Shown here: positions 1-8,301 of the stretch, piece by piece
How the letters are laid out: every line of letters starts with the position of its first letter
How positions within the stretch are numbered: position 1 is the stretch's first letter
From: Gymnopus androsaceus JB14
Taxonomy: Eukaryota > Basidiomycota > Agaricomycetes > Agaricales > Omphalotaceae
NCBI GenBank assembly: GCA_009733575.1
Contig: ML770243.1
Coordinates: 1 to 13,077 of the forward strand
DNA length: 13,077 bases
Direction: 5' to 3'
Program-made: the position numbers and the translations under genes
Notes under the pieces: generated by a model
Database searches by the model: none
Seen by the model: the letters and a program-made list of their open reading frames with translations, nothing else
What the model was told of the DNA's origin: nothing

Positions 1-464
1 CGTTAGCCCATCCGGTCTGGAAGAAAGTCAAATTCAATCAAGATTTGGGTTACTTGAAAGGCTAAGATCAGGCAAACTCATATTTCCTAGTGAAAGGAGA
101 GAGGAGGAAATGAGTGAGGAGATCAGCGGATGAGTCTTGTTATATATAAGTAGTCAATCTGATTATAAGTCCAATTATCTTATTAGTCTGTGTCCGGTAA
201 TTCATTCCAATGAATGAAGGTTTTGTCAATGAAATTGGCGCTTTGGGGGGCGGGCGTCGGTGTCAGGTCTGAGAGCTGATTGCTGAGCGCTGCTACCCCT
301 GGAACCAATTCCAGTACACAAAGTAATCCGGGTCTGGACCGTCCAGTGAAGAAACCTTTCGGAGGAGACCCAAACATACCCAGAGCAAAGCTCATTGAAG
401 GGACAAGACTGAATGGGACTGAGACGGACCGAAACCCCACCAAAGAGCCATGAGAGAGTAAATT
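1..464. other. No gene supported; downstream flank of the recombinase relic
   Basis: I see no recognisable protein here. A minus-strand open stretch at 183-443 lies in the same frame as the relic upstream of it, but follows that relic's TAA and resembles no family I know. It may be 3' untranslated sequence of the element. I looked on the minus strand for the missing C-terminal exons of the phospholipase B gene and did not find them. No clear terminal repeat matches the other side of the relic (2241-2345). Confidence 0.5.
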
Positions 465-2240
465 TTATTCTATATCTAGTTCATCTACGTTAGGATTGAT
501 ACCATTGCGCAATGCAAAATCTTTTATATGGGAGGCCCAGGCATGAGTAATGGCTGCTGGCAGGACTTTCTCAAGTTGTTGCCAGTATATGAGGAAACAT
601 AATGAAGTCCATCCACCGAGTTTCATGATGATCTCGGGGGCTACTCCATCTAGGAGTAGCTTGAGGGAGCCTCCAATGCGATAGCTGTGACCAAACACGT
701 TCTCCAAATTAGCCTGTTTGAAGATTGAGCCCGTGAAATCCAGAAAATGTGATTTTAGGAGAGTAGTCCAAGATGTGTCATTGCAATATGAAAATAACGG
801 TTCCACGGCTATAGGAGAGTGGTTGATCAAAAGGTGATTTTCAAAAGCCCATACTGGGCATAAGTTGTCGAAAGTTTCAGTAAGGAGACATTCTGAACCA
901 AGAATGCCTGTCGTTTTAGTCCACGGGATATGAAATGATGTCACGCGGTGTCCATTGACTTTGGAACGGGATATGTGTGTAGACCGAGTGACGTCTCGCC
1001 TGCATCCCGCTGGGAGATTGAAGTTGATGCAGATCTGTCTGGTGTCCCGACCCCGATAAGGTTTTACCGTCCATAGCAGACCCTCACGTGTGACTGAGAA
1101 ACATGGTTTCCCATCAGCAAACGTGGTAGTACCGGCTGGGTGGTCGCGCAGGATATGCGGGCCGCAGCATGTGAGGCATGATGGTGGCGAGGAGTTCCGG
1201 GGCCCTGGTTTGGCATCTGGCTGGGATGAGCCTGGGGAGTTGTTCAACGTTTGTGCTACCTTCGTGTGCGAACAGAGATCCGAGTCTGAGGTTCTTTTGA
1301 GTGGGCTAGAAGGAGAGACTGTGAGGGATGTGAGGGCTGCTGCTGCGGATTTCGCTTGCAAAAGACCATCAACCTGTTGGACATATTAGCCATTGTTGAA
1401 CAACAAACATTTTAATATGTCATGGTGTGCAGTGCGCTCGAACGAGTACCAATGCTGATAGTTCTCCTCATAATCCCCATATTGAGTGAAAAATTTTCGG
1501 TGTTTCCAGAATTCCTCTGCGAAGGTATGACGGGTGAGCTGTTTGGTCGGGGAAAGTGACTCGGATAGGAGTAGGAGTGCTGTGAGTAAATTCTTGGTGG
1601 CTTGTTTCCATTTTGCTGGAGATAAGCAAGTGTGGATTTCGTCTGAGCCCCAAAGGGTTATCATTTTATGTATACGGTGCTGGATGTGTTTGAGGTGGGC
1701 ATTGGTGAACCAATTTATGGGAAGATACAGTTTATTGAAAATGGAGTGGAGGACCACATTGGCTATGACTACATCTGGCTGCTGTCCCAGGATGCGAGCA
1801 GTAGGATTCTCCATAACCATTGAGCCTCAAATAGACTTGCCTGCTTTTTCTTTGCCAGCCTTCTCTTTTTCTGACTTTTCTGTGTTGCTCATCCGCGCGC
1901 GAATGACTTTCTTCCTCAAGAAAAGTGGAAGAGGTCCAACTTCTGTGCAGTAGGGTTCGCTGAATACCAACTCCTCGAATTTGTCTTGGAGGATACTGTA
2001 GAGTGATTTCAGATGCGGCCCAACATCCTGTGTGGCAGTACAAGGTGTGTTATCGCGACAATCTAGTGTCATGTTGACACTATCTTTGTTGAACTTCTCT
2101 GCTGCACAGTTGTGCACATTCCTCGTTCGCAGAGTTTGCCCTGTCGGTGCCAGAGCTGGTGGGAGTTTTATATGCGCATCAAAATCGTAATCGTCCAGTA
2201 AAGGACCAGCAATACCAGCGTTGGGTAAGATTCCTGTCAT
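465..2240 (-). pseudogene. Decayed gag-like / tyrosine recombinase mobile-element ORF
   Basis: Reading from ATG 2240 to TAA 465 gives one frame of 591 codons broken only by TGA at 1827-1829 and TAA at 1386-1388. Residues about 1-290 resemble the gag-like protein of Agaricomycete tyrosine-recombinase elements (SIFNKLYLPINWFT, HKMITLWGSDEI, WYSFERTAHHDILKCLLF). A cysteine cluster follows (CLTCCGPH near 355-362, CINFNLPAGC near 404-413). From about residue 416 the text switches to the C-terminal half of the recombinase: FHIPWTKTTG, CPVWAFENHL, HSYRIGG (H518, R521), GGWTS (W544) and FLIYW (candidate nucleophile Y552). The 23-residue spacing from R521 to W544 fits tyrosine recombinases; W to Y is 8, one short of the usual 9. 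The N-terminal recombinase half with the first catalytic Arg, and any reverse transcriptase, are absent, so the copy cannot be active. Whether it is DIRS/Ngaro-type cannot be settled without the reverse transcriptase. Confidence 0.85.
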
Positions 2241-2478
2241 ACTGATTCTGAAAACCCCAAAAAAGTCGAAGGGCCAGATGTGAGGAGAACGAGAGGAGGG
2301 ACAAGAAGAACCGAAGTTGAATGCAAGAGAAACAAACTCAAAGTCAATTGGTGTGCGTTACACGCGTCACTTTATTGAGTTGGTTCTAATGTATGTGCAC
2401 TTCAATTTAATTCACTTTCCTTATCTTTCACTTATGCTAGCCGTTCACTTTGTTCACGTAGCGTCAGCTAGCACTTAC
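2241..2478. other. Junction between phospholipase B and the recombinase relic
   Basis: This stretch joins the GTAAGT donor of phospholipase B exon 9 to the ATG of the relic. It holds TTCACTT-type heptamers at 2367 (as TCACTTT), 2411, 2427 and 2444, and two GCTAGC sites at 2436-2441 and 2467-2472. No phospholipase exon is visible in any minus-strand frame. No target-site duplication can be identified, which would be expected for a DIRS-like element, but the exact element end is unresolved. Confidence 0.45.
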
Positions 2479-4278
2479 GCTGAGTTCCGACCCTCCAGCG
2501 TCGTTGACTACGATAAAATCGAGTCCCTGAACCTTTTGTAATAAACATGGAAGAGGATTCTCCTATAAAGAAGTAAAGCTAAATATATGAAATCAAGAAA
2601 GATACATAGACGAACCCCCCAAAATTCACTGCCGTCCACCAGTAACAAGTCTGTTTGCGATTGGAGTCCAGCCTCAGAATGCTCATATTGCGTGAACGGG
2701 TTGGGCCAATATGCATCTGAGGTCCAATGAGCAGCAAGTTTGAACAGTGGAAACACTTTAAACATACACAAAATGCTTGAAGTGGTGTTAGCCAGCAATC
2801 CTAGAATTTCAAGGAAACCAGGAAGCTCTTCAACAAAACCGATGAGCTGGGCTTCTTGATTTTCCTGTTTAAGTACATCCTCATTTGGTGGATATGGAAT
2901 CTTGTTGCGCCTTGCGAACTGCCCTACTACACCATTTGTTTGCAATTCAGCGAGCCCTGCAACATGAAATATAAGGACATCAATCAGCACAAAAGAAAGG
3001 AGCAAGAAGACTTGCAATAATTGACAGCGGTATCTGATGAACCTAAAATGAATGCTGCAGTGTTGAATCCATTCACACATGTGTTGTTGATTGGTTGTCC
3101 ATTCTGATACTGAGCTCCAATATACTGGATCGGCGTAAACACATTGGCACAGCCTTTCCAGCTTCCAAACTAGAAAGGTCCTTGCGCATCAGCATCCGAC
3201 ACAAAAGGACAACTCGCCTCGAATACATTTGCCTCGTATACCATTCCATTAAATTTCGACTCCAGAGTGCCATTGTATGACGCAGATCCAGGTAACCCCA
3301 CTGGAATCACTTCGTTTAACATCAAGATAGCCATTGGAGTGAGCCCAGATGAGAATCCAGGGAACGACTGGATATCGCTCCACAGACGGGAGTATTGGTC
3401 CACTGAGCTATTCACAATTTGAAGGGATTGGTGATTATTACCCTAATTGAAGACACATTCGTCATTTTTACAGCTCTGCCCTCAATTGTGAGAGGCACAC
3501 TCACAACTGCGATAATATCTGAGATAGATATCTTAAAGCCCACTTCAGCTTTACTGGCAGTTTCGTTGATTATTGGCAATGTGCTCGGAAGAGCGGTATA
3601 GTTGACAAGACCTTGCCTCAGACTCGTGTCCAGAGGCTGAAAGTTGCTCATAGCAACAAGGCCTAAGGCAGATCCTCCGCCGCTCACTGGTAATATCGTA
3701 AATCAAATGGAAAAAGGCAATAGAAAGAGACATACAGCCAGATACATAGGTGGCCGTCTGAAGTAGACCACCGGTACCAGCATTGACGGAGTCTGCCGTA
3801 CGATTATCGAAGGCTCTGATTATTCCAAACACAGACATTTCGGCCCGCCTGCAAGATTGTTAGAGACAGTAGGAGAAAAAGTTTTGGGAATCAAGACTCA
3901 CGTTCCGCCACCGGAAAGGGTAAACCCAATAACAGGAACTGCAGATTCATTAGCACCTAACACGTTGATATATACGTCAATATCAAAGTCGGTGATGTGG
4001 ATGTTCTTCAGGTAGGAATGCAAACCATCAACGACTGCTGGGGTACGTTTAGCTCGCCATTCCCATTCGTCATCAGATAATCCTTCGCTGGCAGGTCGAA
4101 CAAAGGTTACATTGAACAGACACTAGTAAGGGAAGCTGGTCAGTGGAGATGAGTTGGATTGGGTATGTAGACAGACCTGGATGTACGTCGGAGTGTAATT
4201 ACCAGACAGTGATATACTGGCAATGAGCTTGAAGGAGCCCAGGAACAAGGTCAGGAAGAAGAAGATTCTTGATGACAT
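2479..4278 (-). CDS. Secreted phospholipase B / lysophospholipase, 3' end missing
   Basis: The family hydrolyses acyl esters of phospholipids and lysophospholipids outside the cell. Inferred exons (minus): 4177-4278, 3902-4122, 3736-3848, 3505-3686, 3218-3442, 3016-3169, 2768-2956, 2616-2716, 2479-2562. Phases agree throughout, giving 457 codons. Residues 1-20 are a signal peptide (MSSRIFFFLTLFLGSFKLIA), followed by NYTPTYIQC. Family motifs in order: FTLSGGGTRA (R109), AFDNRT, GGLLQTATYVSGLSGG (nucleophile S147), VYEANVFEFGSW (F282-W285), TPIQYIG, TCVNGF, YWPNPF and LVDGSE (D423), then ENPLPCLLQKVQGLDFI. The Ser-Asp dyad and Arg are all present. GLSGGS is altered to GLSGGG. Many N-glycosylation sequons fit a secreted protein. 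The family is usually about 600 residues or more; this one ends at a GTAAGT donor (2478) next to an inserted element, so the C-terminus is lost or lies left of base 1. Reading on through the donor gives a stop at 2464-2466. Confidence 0.9.
2957..3015 (-). other. GC-AG intron 6 of the phospholipase B gene
   Basis: The donor reads GCAAGT and the acceptor TTGCAG, 59 nt. Exon 6 ends in phase 1 after the conserved FILGSSDTAVN segment, and only this junction keeps the frame into LAELQTNG. The GT at 3011 (GTCTTC) leads to an immediate stop. A GT donor further upstream (GTTCAT) would delete the conserved segment. Confidence 0.65.
3170..3217 (-). other. GC-AG intron 5 of the phospholipase B gene
   Basis: The donor reads GCGAGT and the acceptor TTTCTAG, 48 nt, with a CTGAT branch-like site. 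Splicing joins VYEANVFE to FGSW, which matches the conserved phospholipase B block VYExNPFEFGSW. Unspliced, the frame meets TAG at the acceptor itself. No GT donor gives the same join. Confidence 0.75.
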
Positions 4279-4317
4279 TGAGGAGTGTTTTTCAAGTGGT
4301 ATTGTAGCAATGAGAGC

Positions 4318-4326
4318 CTTTTATAA
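4318..4326 (-). promoter_or_regulatory. TATA box upstream of phospholipase B
   Basis: On the minus strand the sequence is TATAAAAGG, 40-48 nt upstream of the ATG at 4278. That position implies a very short 5' leader. It is a match by eye only. Confidence 0.5.
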
Positions 4327-4534
4327 CTTTGTGCAAAGGGTATTTAGGCTACATGGTTATACTTACAATTCATTGTCTTGCCCAACTTCAAATCTTTGTG
4401 ACACAGTTATTGAAACGAGTGAAACATGGCTGTCCAATGGGAATCAGTGATTGGAGCAGAACCAAAATCCTAGTAAGAGCACCTCTGAACTCATTTACCA
4501 CCAAGAACATTGACATAACAAATTAGGCCTTGTA

Positions 4535-5375
4535 TTAGCTACGGTGACCCAGTAAATGTTCCGTCCTATGGTTCACAAGTATCCCCTGCAGCATCGAATC
4601 CGAATCCTCGATGGAGGAATTAAAGGTGTAGGCGAGACATTTGTCATAGCCGATGCCTCAGTCTGCACGGATACACGGTACACCAAATTATTTTGTATTG
4701 TCTGAGCTGCGCATCGTGATCCTACATTCCTGAGAATGTGGGATATTCCCATTCCTTGTTTAACGGTAATCGTAGAGTGGCAGTATCGGGTATCACGGCG
4801 GATAATTGAGAAGAGATGCAGGTCCATGGGCCTGTGTAAACAAACACGTTCAGAACAGCACAAGCTCTAGGTGTAGAAAGCATGATGTATAATAGATAGG
4901 CACGCGACTTGAGTTGGTTTAGAAAGGTCGATTAGATGAACAGTTAGTCTATGAGGCAGAGAACTCACTGAAAGATGCAGTCTTCAGCAAACAACTTCAT
5001 CAGCCTGCCTTCTTCCTTCCTATCTTCTAGTGCACTAGAATCTCCGACAGCTACCCAGCTTTTGAGTCCGAATGCAGCATGCAACATAACCTGCGAATTG
5101 ATTCAGTGATCTTAGCTGCCTAAGCCTCGAAGTATGCAGATCTAGTTGGGTATGTCTGCTGAATTACACCCCATAATGTCTGAAATTGCACTTCAGCCAA
5201 ATTTACAATTGTTGGAGCCTCTCTAGGTCTTTAAATTTCCGAATTCCCAGTAGCAAACTGGCAGCCAAAGATTCGAATACTTAGTATAGATCAAGCTACA
5301 TGAGAGGATGGAAAAAAGAGAGAATGACGGCGTCGGGAAGGATTTGAACAGATCGGATGGACAAATGAAGAACAT
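4535..5375 (-). CDS. Multi-exon gene of unknown function (tentative model)
   Basis: I do not recognise the family. The best-supported exons on the minus strand are about 5168-5222 (EAPTIVNLAEVQFQTLWG), 4969-5090 (VMLHAAFGLKSWVAVGD, then KEEGRLMKLFAEDCIFQ) and about 4749-4866 (ACAVLNVFVYTGPWTC, then LNKEWEYPTFSGM). These join in phase through introns 5091-5167 (GTAATT...GCAG) and 4867-4968 (GTGAGT...CTAG). A last exon ending in TAA at 4535-4537 (IGYDKCLAYTFNSSIED, then VNHRTEHLLGHRS) is clearly coding-like, but I found no clean splice joining it to the previous exon. A possible start, ATG near 5375, joins in phase across a 58-nt intron, but that first exon is pyrimidine-rich and could be leader. 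The gene sits in the same orientation as phospholipase B, about 250 bp upstream of it. It may be intact with misplaced splice sites in my model, or a decayed gene. Confidence 0.45.
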
Positions 5376-5788
5376 TCCTCGTACTTATATTTGTTCAGCA
5401 GTGGGCTCGAAAAATGTCGACTGCAAGAAAATGGTTAGGCGCCGGTGATTCCGCCAGCAATCTCAAGCAAAATTCTGACATCATGCCTAGAAAAATCTGG
5501 GGGCCTACCCCGGACTGGTTCCGTCTCTTTAACTATCAAAGATCTAAATATTTTGCTTAGTATAAAATGTAGAGGGTACCCATTTCTGTAGTCTCCGAAT
5601 ACAACAATGTGAATTTTTTGACAAAATATGCACTCAGTGTTCCAAACGAAAGTACCATAAGATGATAAATGTTAGCTTTGACCCACTAAAAAAGGGAATT
5701 ACGTTACTGGTCTGGGGGCATACATGCCCAGAATTTCAATCCCACATGCCTCTTGATCTCAAGTTCTTCGCATCAATATTCTACCGAA
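5376..5788. other. Intergenic; nothing recognised
   Basis: All frames on both strands are broken and I see no RNA gene, repeat array or family motif. A minus-strand ATATAAGTA near 5381-5390 could be a TATA element for the gene ending at 4535, but it is too close to the tentative ATG to be convincing. Confidence 0.4.
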
Positions 5789-5795
5789 TAGCTGC

Positions 5796-5904
5796 AGCCG
5801 GGCCTTGAGCCCTCCTGAGCCCTAGAGACAGCTGGGGCCAGTTCCGGCTCAATCAGGCCCGGCTCAGAGGGCTCAAGGGCTCTGAGCCCCAGCCGGCACA
5901 TCAC
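5796..5904. mobile_element. Short GC-rich inverted-repeat element (hAT-MITE-like)
   Basis: A 109-bp GC-rich block sits in AT-richer surroundings. It is built from GAGCC/GGCTC words: the left part (TTGAGCCCTCCTGAGCC) is an imperfect inverted repeat of the right part (GGCTCAGAGGGCTCAA). It is flanked by the direct repeat TAGCTGC (5789-5795 and 5905-5911; the eighth base differs, A versus G), as expected for a 7-8 bp target duplication. The right end, read inward, begins GTGATGTGCCGGC; the left end shares only the GCCGGGC part, so the left terminus may be eroded. Assignment to hAT is inference from duplication length and size only. Confidence 0.45.
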
Positions 5905-6056
5905 TAGCTGCGATTCACATTTCTCTTCTTTGTCATTTCATGACCTTTTTTCTCTTGCGGATAATTCCACATTTCCCCCAGGCTCATCAAACTGTGCCTT
6001 TCTAAAGGTCTTGACTCGCCAATTTCTATGGTTGCATTGATTCTCATGGACATGGG

Positions 6057-7371
6057 TGTAGCATCCTTGCATCAACATTGGTTCCAATTGATGCCTATAC
6101 TTATGTAGGTATGGGATTCCATTGTAATTTGTGGGGACTACAAGGTTTTCTCCTCAGTTTTTCAGAATTATTATTCTGTCAAATCAAAGAAAGGTATGAC
6201 TGTGGCACATGCAGTTCTTCATGTTGAATCAATGATCAGTACCATGCTCTACATGGGATGCATCAATCCCCAATTAATTTATGGCTGTGAAGTTGCCGTA
6301 GACAACAGCGAGGCACTACTTGGTAACATGCTTGCAGTCCAAAAATATTTCTTTCATCAGGAAAACCTGGGTGGTCCCATAGCAAGGTCCCCATCTGTCC
6401 AGAACTGGACAGTTCTATGACTGCTATGGGTTGTATTGGAGCTTCTGTACAGTGCTGTAGAGCAACTCATAGCAATCCATAGCAATCCATAGTTCACCCA
6501 GGTTTTGCTGATGTTCAAAGACTTCTTGATTTATCAAAACTGCAATCATTGTTGCCACATACATGGAAACAGGCATTATTCCTCTCCGGTTTTGTCGACT
6601 AGAATTGGCACTATGTTTCTTATCATACTTGCTTGCATGCCCTGCCAATACATATGTGAGAGAAGCTCTCAATGAAAGCCTTGCCCTGGACTCTCAAGGT
6701 AAGAAGTCCTGGATCAGGGACCTGAAGACAGTTATCACTAAATGGTGCCCGGACCTGTCCTTACCACTTAATGATACAATGCTGAATGCGACAGACTCCT
6801 CCAGTATGGGGAATTTTAAGGAGCTTATTGAGAAATCAATGCATGCTTGGATTGTTAGTGAGCTTACACCAAGATCATATATATTGAAACTGAGGAAAGA
6901 ACCCTCAGCTAATGGGACACACATGTCTTATAAGGACATATGCATGCAAACATACATTACCAATATTACTAATGTCAAACACCAAAAAGCATTCACAAAT
7001 CTCATAATGGGAGATCACCCTTTGGCTGTTGTACAAGTGACCTGGCCAGATATCACAATAGGCTATGTTGTCTTTGCAGGATGGCAGTAGAAACACTGGA
7101 ACATGCAATGCTTGAATGTAAGGACAATACTCTGCAAAGCTAGACGTGAATGATTTTTTCACAGACGAGTTTTACACTCTCCATGCAAGGGCAATAAGAT
7201 TTACACCCAACATGAACATCATTCATTACTTGGCTTATCTTGCTTCCACCAGAGTCTCATTCTCAATTTGTGCAAAAATGGATATATGATGTCCTAACCA
7301 TCTATGATAAGGTGACTATGTTTGTCCCTGAGAGATACTGTCACTCCAATCCATCCAGACATAGCCAATAG
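6057..7371 (+). pseudogene. 3' part of a LINE (non-LTR) reverse transcriptase ORF, broken
   Basis: The family copies its own RNA by target-primed reverse transcription; this is only the C-terminal region downstream of the polymerase core. Segments in order: DAYTYVGMGF (6090), SVKSKKGMTVAHAVLHVESM, MLYMGCINPQLIYGCEV, a 159-bp insertion (6355-6513), ETGIIPLRF (from 6566), REALNESLALDSQGK, SYILKLRKEPSANGTH, HQKAFTNLIMGDHPLAVV, a partial zinc knuckle (CLCRMAVETLEHAMLEC from 7069) and the tail IYDVLTIYDKVTMFVPERY. The blocks follow the order of Agaricomycete LINE ORF2 C-termini as I know them. Frameshifts are needed near 6140, 6565, 7069 and 7280. The 5' start of the homology is uncertain; no polymerase motif with paired Asp is visible. 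Confidence 0.8.
6355..6513. mobile_element. 159-bp inverted-repeat element, copy 1
   Basis: The ends are 19-bp terminal inverted repeats: CATCAGGAAAACCTGGGTG at 6355-6373 and the complement of CATCAGCAAAACCTGGGTG at 6495-6513, one mismatch. Flanks are TT (6353-6354) and TT (6514-6515). Removing the element plus one TT joins the codons for VQKYFF to QRLLDLSKLQ in frame, which restores the LINE protein across the site and proves the insertion boundaries. The interior carries several CATAGCA / TGCTATG words and an inverted CTGTCCAG / CTGGACAG pair. It codes for nothing. Confidence 0.85.
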
Positions 7372-7434
7372 ATAGATACTTTATTAAGTAATGCACTTTT
7401 GTTGCCTGTATTTTATTTATGTAGATTGGTGTGA

Positions 7435-7447
7435 GGGGGGGGGGGGG
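7435..7447 (+). repeat. G13 homopolymer
   Basis: Thirteen consecutive G follow the LINE 3' end by about 60 bp. It is a likely length-variable tract and could be a sequencing-error site. Confidence 0.8.
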
Positions 7448-7776
7448 CAGGGGATCTATGGCAGCAGCTTCACAGGTCAGTTGTGAGCTTCATCAGCAAA
7501 ACCTGGGTGTACTGGACAGCACTGGATAGCGCTATCCAGCACTCATAGCACCCATAGCAAGGTCCCCATCTATCCAGAGCTATGGATTGCTATAAGCTGC
7601 CATGGATTTTGCATTTCACAGCACATCATTGCATCATCTGTCAGTCTTTCAATTCATTTATTTGTAGTCCTTGGAATTGTTTCTCTCAGTTGCAAGACCA
7701 AATAACTATGATAAATCATATATATTGTCAGATTAGTAGTACATAGTAGGATAGTTTACCAAAACAGAGCTACAGT

Positions 7777-8051
7777 CATCAGCAAAACCTGTATTTTGCA
7801 TTTTGATTCCCACATGATTACTTAAAATTCCAAGCACTCCCACAGCTCCCAGCGCTGGCCAGCGCTTGCCAGTGCTGTCAGAAATATAAAATCATATGTT
7901 ATTTCCAAATAAGGTAATTTTGCGGCCTCTGGGAGCTTCTGGGAGCTCCCTCCTGCATCAGCTGGACCATCTGAGTGCTGGGATGCTGGAGCGCTGGGAA
8001 CTCTGGACAGTTTGCTCAAGCACTGCCCACGTCATACAGGTCTTGCTGATG
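7777..8051. mobile_element. 275-bp inverted-repeat element, copy 3, nested in copy 2
   Basis: The ends are CATCAGCAAAACCTGTAT (7777-7794) and the complement of CATCAGCAAGACCTGTAT (8034-8051), one mismatch in 18. Flanks are GT (7775-7776) and GT (8052-8053). The first 15 bases match the ends of copies 1 and 2, but the interior is different: it is rich in GCTCCCAG and AGCGCTGG words, with a perfect palindrome AGCGCTGGCCAGCGCT at 7851-7866. It is therefore a second subfamily, younger than copy 2. Confidence 0.8.
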
Positions 8052-8112
8052 GTAACTAGTATATAGCAAAGATAAAGCTACAGTATAGTATGCAATGCTT
8101 AATTAGATATTG

Positions 8113-8301
8113 AACAGCTTGAATGAAACTCACCGAGAACGCCGAGCCAAAGCAACTCAGAAACAACTTAGAAAAAAAAAGAAATTTGGGAGGGAAGGAA
8201 GGAACTTGGGGAAGTTACGACGACTTGTTGATGCTATATACTATCAATGGAAGAGAGTGACAGCTGTCAAAATGCTGACAGCTGGCTTGAGTACTCGATG
8301 A
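8113..8301 (+). other. Basic, coding-like ORF inside the 908-bp element
   Basis: The frame reads NSLNETHRERRAKATQ, then KLRRLVDAIYYQWKRVTAVK and ends at TGA 8299-8301, just before the subterminal repeats. It has no ATG at the start (the next Met is far in), and an acceptor-like TTGAACAG precedes it. Composition is strongly Lys/Arg-rich and helix-forming. It may be the tail of the family's transposase or a captured host exon. I cannot name a domain, so function is unknown. Confidence 0.35.

Noticed and set aside
183..443. 86-residue minus-strand open frame after the recombinase relic
   Set aside because: It follows the relic's stop, has low complexity and resembles no family; it is probably untranslated element sequence.
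1090..1953. Plus-strand open frames opposite the recombinase relic
   Set aside because: They are antisense shadows of a minus-strand frame with clear family motifs.
2317..2541. Plus-strand open frame of 74 codons at the junction
   Set aside because: It overlaps phospholipase B exon 9 in antisense and shows no family features.
3412..3415. Apparent frameshift in phospholipase B where one open frame stops (TGA at 3412-3414) and another begins
   Set aside because: A 62-nt GT-AG intron (3443-3504) placed just upstream joins SDIIAV to GNNHQSLQIVNSS in phase and matches the family, so no frameshift is needed.
4223..4526. Two overlapping plus-strand open frames
   Set aside because: They run antisense to the phospholipase signal-peptide exon and its promoter and look non-coding.
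7083..7371. Separate small gene downstream of the LINE frame
   Set aside because: The translated text (VETLEHAMLEC; IYDVLTIYDKVTMFVPE) continues the LINE C-terminus after frameshifts.
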